Assembly (NCBI GenBank): GCA_964510205.1
Contig: CAZEBW010000109.1
Location: forward strand, 1 to 9,828
DNA length: 9,828 nucleotides
Reading direction: 5' to 3'
Source: CAZEBW01 sp964510205
GTDB lineage: Bacteria; Chloroflexota; Anaerolineae; VGOG01
Below are positions 4,975-9,828 of this stretch, piece after piece. Made by a program: the position numbers and the translations under genes. Positions within the stretch are counted from its first letter, which is position 1. The number at the start of each line of letters is the position of its first letter. The notes under the pieces are model-generated. The model did not search any database, was not told the origin of the DNA, and saw only the letters and a program-made list of their open reading frames with translations.

Positions 4975-6129
4975 CTATGGCTCTGCCGTTTCCCCAGTCT
5001 CGCCCTTCTCCCCCGCCTCGTCCTCCCCCTCCCGCGAGGGATCGGGTTCCTCGATGTACTCCTGCACTGGGGAGGGGTCCAGATCCAATAGCTTGCAGTA
5101 AACGTAGTTCCCCACAATGCGCAGACTGGCGAGGGTGGGGGAGGCCAGGAAAATGCCCAGGATGCCGGCCAGGTTCGCCCCAGCGATAGCCCCGATGATG
5201 ACCACCAGGGGATGCAGGTTGAGGCTGCGGCCAATAATACGGGGCACCAGGATGTTGTTCTCTAGTTGCTGGATGACCACGTAGAGGCCAATGACCAGCA
5301 GGGCGAACCAACCGTTGGAGAGGGGCAGGTGAGTGGAGCCCTGAAAATAGGCGATGAGAACGGCGGGGACGGAAGCGATGGTGGGGCCGACGTTGGGGAT
5401 AATCTCCAGGACGCCGGCTATTATCCCCAGGATGAGGGCGTTCCGCACTCCCAAAGCCTGCAGGATCGCCCCCACCAACGTGCCTACGACGGCGCAGAGG
5501 ACGAGCTGGCTTCGGAAGAAGGTGCTCCAGATGACGTTGATCGCTTTTGCCAGCCGGTGGATCTCCTCCCGATAATCAGCCGGGATTAGCTTGTCTATGG
5601 AGCGGCCGATCTTGCTCAGGTCTTTGAGCAGGTAGAAGGAGACGAAGAGGACGAAGACCAGCCAGGCAAAACCAGAGGCCAGGTCTATGAGGACCGTCAC
5701 CGTCTGTGAAGCGAGGGGAGAGACGATGCTCTGCAGGGAGCCGCTCACCTCTTGGTAGACCTCCAGCAGGTCAACGGTAAAGCCGAAGATGAAGATAGGC
5801 CGCTCGAAGAAGCGGCTGATGTCCTCGGCGATGTCTTGGAAGCTCAGGTTGATGCTTTTCACCTGCTGGATGAGGCTGGGAACGAAGGCCACGGTCACCA
5901 AAATCAGGATGACGAGGAGGGCCAGGTAGACGCTGGCCACCGCCAGAGTGCGGGATAGCTTGGTTTTGGCGGTGAGGAATCTGACCGGAGGATTAAGAAC
6001 GTAGGCCAGGATGACGGCGATAGCCAGTGGGGCGATGATCTGGCTGAAGCGGGCGATGATCCACACCAGAGCCGCCAGGCTACTGATGATGACCAACCAC
6101 TTAGTGGATTGACTCCAGCTTCTGGACAT
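4975..6129 (-). CDS. AI-2E family (PerM/UPF0118) membrane transporter
   Basis: The 384-residue multi-pass inner-membrane protein has the AI-2E_transport family layout. Two hydrophobic helices lie near the N terminus (about 11-45), followed by the VLNPPVRFL motif. A third segment lies at about 63-85, then a soluble stretch, then a block of helices from about 150 to 345. The family signature PNVGPTIASVPAVLIA is followed by QLENNILVPRIIGRSLNLHP. Members export or exchange small molecules; some act in autoinducer-2 release, others are Na+/H+ antiporters, so the substrate cannot be named. The C-terminal tail of about 30 residues is strongly acidic and low in complexity. ATG 6129 has AAGGG upstream. 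The gene follows the signal peptidase gene by 15 bp and ends in a clear terminator, so the two form an operon. Confidence 0.93.
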   Translation of the reverse strand: MSRSWSQSTKWLVIISSLAALVWIIARFSQIIAPLAIAVILAYVLNPPVRFLTAKTKLSRTLAVASVYLALLVILILVTVAFVPSLIQQVKSINLSFQDIAEDISRFFERPIFIFGFTVDLLEVYQEVSGSLQSIVSPLASQTVTVLIDLASGFAWLVFVLFVSFYLLKDLSKIGRSIDKLIPADYREEIHRLAKAINVIWSTFFRSQLVLCAVVGTLVGAILQALGVRNALILGIIAGVLEIIPNVGPTIASVPAVLIAYFQGSTHLPLSNGWFALLVIGLYVVIQQLENNILVPRIIGRSLNLHPLVVIIGAIAGANLAGILGIFLASPTLASLRIVGNYVYCKLLDLDPSPVQEYIEEPDPSREGEDEAGEKGETGETAEP

Positions 6130-6144
6130 GATGGGCCCTTGTGT

Positions 6145-6717
6145 TCAATCCAGCAACCCAACCTCATCGAGGGGCCAGTAAGAAAACCAAGCCCGGCCAA
6201 CGATGTTTTCCAGAGGCACCGGACCAAAGGAGCGGGAGTCGTTGCTGAAGCCACGGTTATCACCTAGGACGAAGACGTGCTCAGGCGGCACTACCGTGGC
6301 CCTCATGTCCCTCATGGCCCTCTGGGACTGATTGGATAGATACGGTTCTGACAGAGGCCGCTCGTTGATGTGAACCTTGCCTTCTTTGATCTCTAGTTTC
6401 TCTCCCGGCAGGCCGACGACCCGCTTGATGAGCAGCCCTTTTCCGGCCTGAGGAACCTGGAGGACAACGATGTCGCCCCGCTGTGGCTCGTGGAAGCTAT
6501 AGGAGAGCTTCTCCACCACCAGCCGCTGGTCTGTGTGCAGGTTGGGCTCCATGCTCTGGCCGTAGACGCGCGTGGCCTGAGCCAAGAAGACGTTGATGAG
6601 GACGGCGATGAGAATGGCGGGTACGAACGTCTCCACCGCCTCGCTCAACCATCTTAGAGCGATTCTAAGAGTGGAATCTCGCTTTTCAGTCTCTATGTCT
6701 TGCTGAAATTCCTCCAA
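6145..6717 (-). CDS. lepB: Signal peptidase I
   Basis: The 190-residue membrane-bound S26 serine protease removes signal peptides from exported preproteins at the outer face of the cytoplasmic membrane. A single N-terminal anchor (about 31-47) is followed by the catalytic-serine motif YGQSMEPNL (Ser55). The general-base motif LIKRVVGLPGE follows (Lys98), then GDNRGFSNDSR (152-162). All residues of the Ser-Lys dyad class are present. The short length and one anchor resemble Gram-positive-type enzymes rather than the roughly 320-residue E. coli LepB. The start is TTG at 6717, supported by GGAGG 7 nt upstream; no ATG occurs in a suitable place before the anchor. It is first in a two-gene operon with the AI-2E-family gene. 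No clear promoter was found upstream, where the MITE-like repeat begins 76 bp away. Confidence 0.95.
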   Translation of the reverse strand: MEEFQQDIETEKRDSTLRIALRWLSEAVETFVPAILIAVLINVFLAQATRVYGQSMEPNLHTDQRLVVEKLSYSFHEPQRGDIVVLQVPQAGKGLLIKRVVGLPGEKLEIKEGKVHINERPLSEPYLSNQSQRAMRDMRATVVPPEHVFVLGDNRGFSNDSRSFGPVPLENIVGRAWFSYWPLDEVGLLD

Positions 6718-6724
6718 CCTCTAA

Positions 6725-6729
6725 CCTCC
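6725..6729 (-). promoter_or_regulatory. Ribosome binding site supporting the TTG start of lepB
   Basis: GGAGG on the minus strand is 7 nt upstream of the TTG at 6717, which decides this unusual start. Confidence 0.65.
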
Positions 6730-6792
6730 AGCTTGCTTGCGAGTTTGTACATGGCGGGTGGTCGCCACTCAGGATGTAAGAAGCCGTCGTAG

Positions 6793-6950
6793 GTGTCATC
6801 GCGAGGAGCGGGTTTTGCGACGAACTTGGAAGTGAAAACGGCGCGATCCCCAATTCGCTGGTGGGAGATCGCGGCAATCCAGGGGATTGCTTCGGCAAAA
6901 GGATGCCTCGCAATGACACAGCCGTGACTTGTTTCTTAGTAGGGCCGCGG
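6793..6950. mobile_element. MITE-like dispersed repeat, copy B (complete)
   Basis: Terminal inverted repeats GTGTCATCGCGAGG (6793-6806) and CCTCGCAATGACAC (6906-6919) match at 13 of 14 positions and bound a 127-bp element without a gene. From 6829 it is about 90% identical to window positions 1-117. The similarity runs past the right terminal repeat to about 6950, so the spreading unit may be longer than the inverted repeats. It fills most of the gap between pnp and lepB. I see no clear target-site duplication and no transposase. Confidence 0.7.
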
Positions 6951-6965
6951 AAAGCCCACGGCCCT
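6941..6965 (-). terminator. GC-rich hairpin downstream of pnp
   Basis: AGGGCCG (6941-6947) pairs with CGGCCCT (6959-6965) around an 11-nt loop, 47 bp after the pnp stop codon. There is no T-tract on the minus strand, so it may stabilise the 3' end or be a weak terminator. Copy A of the adjoining repeat does not conserve it. Confidence 0.35.
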
Positions 6966-7011
6966 CGGCAATCAAACCGTTTCCAATCTTCAACCCCTAG
7001 GCTTCAACTAA

Positions 7012-9174
7012 CTATCGGCGGCGAGAAGAACCGCGAGAGCCCTTTCGATTCCCTCGACCGGAGGGCTTGCGGTCGTGCTGTCGAGCTTCCTCGGCTGTCC
7101 AACCCTCCAGGACCGCTTGGCGAGAGAGCCTGATCTTCCCCTCGTGATCAATGTCAATCACCATGACCATGATCTCGTCGCCAAGACGAACGACGTCCTC
7201 TACGCTGGGCACGCGGTAATCCGCCAACTGCGAAATGTGGACCAGGCCGTCCTTGCCGGGCAGTATTTCCACGAAGGCCCCGTAATCCTGGATGCGCACC
7301 ACTTTGCCGGTGTAGATCTTCCCGACCTCTGGTTTCTCCACCAGGGCTTCGACCATTTCCTGGGCTCGCTGAGCGCTGGGACCATCGGCTGAGGCAATGT
7401 AGACGCTGCCGTCATCCTCCACGTCCATCTTGACGCCCGTCTCTTCTTGGATGCCTCGGATGGTCTTGCCGCCAGGGCCGATGATGGCGCCGATCATCTC
7501 CGGATCAATCTTGATAATAGTGATGCGCGGCGCGTAAGGCGACATCTCTGGCCTGGGCTCGGGGAGGACTTCCAGCATCTTATCCAGGATGAAGAAGCGC
7601 GCTTCCTGTGCCTGGGCCAGGGCCTGGCTCATGATCTCGTAGCTGATGCCCTTGACCTTGATATCCATCTGCAGCGCGGTGATGCCCTTCCTGGTACCGG
7701 CCACCTTGAAATCCATATCCCCCAGGTGGTCCTCTAGACCCTGGATGTCGGTGAGGATGCGATACTTGTCCCCGTCCTTGACCAAGCCCATGGCTATGCC
7801 GGACACTGGGGCTTTGATGGGCACACCGGTGTCCATCAAAGCCAGTGTGGAACCGCAGACGCTGCCCATGGAGGTGGAACCGTTAGAGGAGAGCACCTCG
7901 GAAACCAGGCGAATGGTGTAGGGAAATTCGTCTTCAGGGGGGATCATGGGCAGGAGAGCCCGCTCGGCGAGGGCCCCGTGGCCGATTTCCCTCCGTCCTG
8001 GCCCGCGCAGCCAGCGGGTCTCGCCGGTGGAATAGGGCGGGAAGTTGTAATGATGCATGAAGCGCTTGGACTCCTCGGGATAGAGGCCGTCCAGCGGTTT
8101 TTCTTCCCTGGGGGTGCCCAGGGTGGAGATCGTCAGCACCTGGGTCTCGCCTCGGTTGAAGAGCCCTGTGCCGTGGGCCCTCGGCGAGATGCCTACCTCG
8201 CAGGATATGGCTCGGACCTTCTCAGGGGGGCGCCCGTCGGGGCGAATGCCGTGGTCGAGGATTTGCCTGCGCACCTCGTCCCTCATCAAGTCGTGGAAGA
8301 CAGCCTTGATGTCCTTCTCCTGGAATTCGCCTCCCAGATCAGCCAAGATTTCTTCCTCCATAGAGTCCAGGGCCTTTCTGCGCTCTTCCTTCTCACTGGT
8401 CTGGTCCAGCACCTCCGCGATCTGCCCGCCCACGCGTTCGGTGACGACTTGGCGCACTCGCTCGCTCACGGCAACGGGTTGATACTCTGACTTGGGCTTG
8501 CCCACTTGCCGGCGCATTTCCTCCTGGAGGGCGATGATAGGCTGCATGGCTTCGTGGCCGGCCTGGGCAGCCTCCAATATCAGCTCCTCCGACACCTCGT
8601 CGGCGCCGGCTTCCAGCATCATGATGGCGTCCGCCGTGCCGGCCAGGCGCAGGTCCAGGCTGCTCTCTTCCATCTGGGAGATGGTAGGATTGAAGACCAA
8701 CTGACCATCAATATACCCTACCCGCACCGCTCCCACCGGCCCCATAAAGGGGATGTCGGAAATGGTGAGGGCCGCTGAGGCCCCGATCATGGCCAGGACG
8801 TCCATCTGGTGTTCCTGATCGTGGGACAACGCAGTGACGATGACCTGTATGTTGTTGCGCAGGTCTTTGGGAAAGAGAGGGCGGATGGAGCGATCGGTGA
8901 GGCGACAGATGAGGATGGCCGCCTCGTGGGGGCGCCCCTCGCGGCGGAAGAAGCTGCCGGGGATGCGTCCTGCCGCGTAGAGCCTTTCTTCGTAGTCTAC
9001 AGTGAGAGGGAGGAAGTCCATGCCTTCGCGGGGTTCCTTGGACATGGTGGCCGTAGCCAAGAGCAAAGTGTCGCCACAGCGCAAAGTGACGGCGCCGCCC
9101 GCCTGGCCGGCCAGCTTGCCGGTTTCGATGCTAATGGGGAGGTCCCCAATAGCAGCATTGAATTGGTTTGTCAT
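7012..9174 (-). CDS. pnp: Polynucleotide phosphorylase
   Basis: The 720-residue phosphorolytic 3'-5' exoribonuclease of RNA turnover acts as a trimer and in degradosome-type complexes. Domains in order: RNase PH 1 (about 10-140), the alpha-helical linker domain (about 145-230), RNase PH 2 with the signatures NGSTSMGSVCGSTLALMD and GDMDFKVAGT (about 310-510), KH with IIGPGGKTIRGI (about 550-610), and S1 with VVRIQDYGAFVEI (about 620-690). A basic Arg/Gly/Ser-rich tail follows. The length is normal for the family and all domains are intact. ATG 9174 has GGAGGT upstream. It follows rpsO by 202 bp, a gap holding a long hairpin, and is probably cotranscribed with it. By analogy with enterobacteria, pnp may be autoregulated through cleavage of that hairpin. 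Confidence 0.98.
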   Translation of the reverse strand: MTNQFNAAIGDLPISIETGKLAGQAGGAVTLRCGDTLLLATATMSKEPREGMDFLPLTVDYEERLYAAGRIPGSFFRREGRPHEAAILICRLTDRSIRPLFPKDLRNNIQVIVTALSHDQEHQMDVLAMIGASAALTISDIPFMGPVGAVRVGYIDGQLVFNPTISQMEESSLDLRLAGTADAIMMLEAGADEVSEELILEAAQAGHEAMQPIIALQEEMRRQVGKPKSEYQPVAVSERVRQVVTERVGGQIAEVLDQTSEKEERRKALDSMEEEILADLGGEFQEKDIKAVFHDLMRDEVRRQILDHGIRPDGRPPEKVRAISCEVGISPRAHGTGLFNRGETQVLTISTLGTPREEKPLDGLYPEESKRFMHHYNFPPYSTGETRWLRGPGRREIGHGALAERALLPMIPPEDEFPYTIRLVSEVLSSNGSTSMGSVCGSTLALMDTGVPIKAPVSGIAMGLVKDGDKYRILTDIQGLEDHLGDMDFKVAGTRKGITALQMDIKVKGISYEIMSQALAQAQEARFFILDKMLEVLPEPRPEMSPYAPRITIIKIDPEMIGAIIGPGGKTIRGIQEETGVKMDVEDDGSVYIASADGPSAQRAQEMVEALVEKPEVGKIYTGKVVRIQDYGAFVEILPGKDGLVHISQLADYRVPSVEDVVRLGDEIMVMVIDIDHEGKIRLSRQAVLEGWTAEEARQHDRKPSGRGNRKGSRGSSRRR

Positions 9175-9219
9175 AAAAATCTACCTCCGAGTTGAGGCCA
9201 GGCTCAGAGGTCAGGGACT

Positions 9220-9288
9220 GGGGAGTAGGCCAAATCTCAATGATCCAATGACCAAACCCCAATTGGTCATTGATTTGGCTCACTCCCC
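9220..9288 (-). promoter_or_regulatory. Long hairpin in the rpsO-pnp intergenic region
   Basis: Three perfect segments stack into one stem of about 24 bp: GGGGAGT with ACTCCCC (9220-9226, 9282-9288), GCCAAATC with GATTTGGC (9229-9236, 9272-9279) and AATGACCAA with TTGGTCATT (9247-9255, 9263-9271). There is a 7-nt loop and a 10-nt bulge on one side. No T-tract follows, so it is not a standard terminator. Its place, ending 45 nt upstream of the pnp start, matches the RNase III-cleaved leader known from E. coli. Confidence 0.65.
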
Positions 9289-9376
9289 AATTCCTAAACC
9301 CCATTACCCGGCCTCATATTGACTTGCGGTTTATGATGTTGTGGCGAAAGCTCCACGATCAGCTATCTGCCACGTG

Positions 9377-9646
9377 TTACTTTCGCAGCCCCAGTCGCTT
9401 GACGATGTCTTTGTAGCGATCCGAATCCTTTCGATTCAGATAGGCCAACTGACGCCTACGCTGTCCCACCAGCTTCAGCAGTCCGCGCCGCGAATGCTCA
9501 TCGTGTTTGTGCATCTTCAGGTGCTCAATTAGTTGATTGATCCTGGTCGTCAGCAGCGCAATCTGGACCTCGGGCGAGCCGGTGTCGGTGGGGTGCACGT
9601 GATATTCTTGTATGATGGTTGCCTTCTCAGCCGTTGATAGGGCCAC
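9377..9646 (-). CDS. rpsO: 30S ribosomal protein S15
   Basis: The 89-residue protein binds the central domain of 16S rRNA early in assembly of the 30S subunit. The sequence is a full-length S15 with its hallmark segments: DTGSPEVQIALLTTRINQL, LKMHKHDEHSRRGLLKLVGQ and the C-terminal KDSDRYKDIVKRLGLRK. The start is GTG 9646 (VALSTAEK), set by AGGAGG 5 nt upstream and by the family's usual length of 88-89 residues. The frame stays open further upstream to 9775, but that extension lacks S15 character and covers the promoter. It is first in the rpsO-pnp pair. Confidence 0.97.
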   Translation of the reverse strand: MALSTAEKATIIQEYHVHPTDTGSPEVQIALLTTRINQLIEHLKMHKHDEHSRRGLLKLVGQRRRQLAYLNRKDSDRYKDIVKRLGLRK

Positions 9647-9651
9647 ACTTA

Positions 9652-9657
9652 CCTCCT
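9652..9657 (-). promoter_or_regulatory. Ribosome binding site fixing the GTG start of rpsO
   Basis: AGGAGG on the minus strand stands 5 nt upstream of GTG 9646. It is the best Shine-Dalgarno match in the window and excludes the longer upstream extension of the frame. Confidence 0.8.
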
Positions 9658-9660
9658 CTC

Positions 9661-9709
9661 TTTGGGAAAGACGCGACGATGAATTTGGAAGCAAACGAAT
9701 CCCAAATTC
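9661..9709 (-). promoter_or_regulatory. Structured rpsO leader, candidate S15 autoregulatory element
   Basis: In the minus-strand RNA, GAAUUUGG (9702-9709) pairs with CCAAAUUC (9681-9688). Next to the ribosome binding site UCUUU-CCC-AAAGA forms a second small hairpin. Part of the first stem, UUUGGGA (9700-9706), is also complementary to UCCCAAA (9661-9667) near the ribosome binding site, so two exclusive folds are possible. S15 is known to repress its own mRNA through varied leader structures; the assignment here is inference. Confidence 0.4.
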
Positions 9710-9731
9710 GATGTCGTATTCTAGTGACCAC

Positions 9732-9760
9732 ATTATAGCACATTTAGTCAAAGGACGCAA
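9732..9760 (-). promoter_or_regulatory. Extended -10 promoter of rpsO-pnp
   Basis: On the minus strand TGCTATAAT gives a perfect TATAAT (9732-9737) with the extended TGn element. A weak -35, TTGCGT (9755-9760), stands at 17-bp spacing. Transcription would begin near 9725, leaving a leader of about 78 nt. Confidence 0.65.
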
Positions 9761-9800
9761 ACAATCGCTTGTCACAGGCGTATTTCACTTTGGGGGCGAG

Positions 9801-9828
9801 TGTCATTGCGAGCCGAAGGCGAAGCAAT
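9801..9828. repeat. Edge fragment of the MITE-like repeat family
   Basis: TGTCATTGCGAG (9801-9812) is the same terminal inverted repeat as in copy B. It is followed by CGAAGGCGAAGCAAT, the complement of a form of ATTGCTTCG seen in copies A and B. The element runs off the window edge, so its length and orientation are unknown. Confidence 0.6.

Noticed and set aside
9732..9751. TTGACT with TATAAT upstream of rpsO as a classical promoter
   Set aside because: The spacing is only 8 bp, too short for a sigma-70-type -35/-10 pair; the extended -10 reading is better.

Overview
All nine genes I can support lie on the minus strand of this 9.8 kb window. Read in the direction of transcription (right to left) they form three blocks: rpsO-pnp; a signal peptidase I gene followed by an AI-2E-family membrane protein gene; and a five-gene signalling cluster. 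The DNA is moderately GC-rich. The short, single-anchor signal peptidase, the rpsO-pnp pairing and the dense small palindromic repeats suggest a free-living bacterium, perhaps an uncultivated lineage such as Chloroflexota. The taxon is an inference with low confidence; no rRNA or other decisive marker is present.

Right end (9828-7012): a partial copy of a dispersed repeat, then an extended -10 promoter, a structured leader, rpsO (ribosomal protein S15), a long hairpin in the rpsO-pnp gap, and pnp (polynucleotide phosphorylase). The layout mirrors the classical rpsO-pnp operon, where the intergenic hairpin is an RNase III processing site and pnp is autoregulated. Middle (7011-4901): a MITE-like repeat with imperfect terminal inverted repeats, a TTG-started signal peptidase I gene, an AI-2E-family transporter gene 15 bp behind it, and a clear intrinsic terminator.

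Left half (4800-156): the most unusual part. Four 11-bp-phased TTCACC-type units, like an OmpR/PhoB-type operator, sit just upstream of a -10 element. They precede a compact cluster: PAS sensor histidine kinase, small MerR/excisionase-type HTH protein (overlapping it by 44 bp), stand-alone receiver (overlapping the HTH gene by 11 bp), a second truncated histidine kinase paralogous to the first, and a GspE/PilB-like protein. The second kinase keeps the phospho-acceptor histidine but has lost the N-box asparagine and the DxGxG box. The GspE-like protein keeps its fold landmarks but has Arg for the Walker A lysine and Ala for the Walker B glutamate. Thus two enzyme families appear side by side as probable non-catalytic versions. 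I infer a dedicated phosphorelay in which the active kinase signals through the receiver and HTH pair, with the degenerate kinase and pseudo-ATPase as partners; no pilus or secretion genes accompany them here.

The outer 500 bp at the left end is a gene-free island of several different palindromic repeats, one of which (79 bp, two hairpins) recurs at 4815-4893 with a compensatory base change in a stem.
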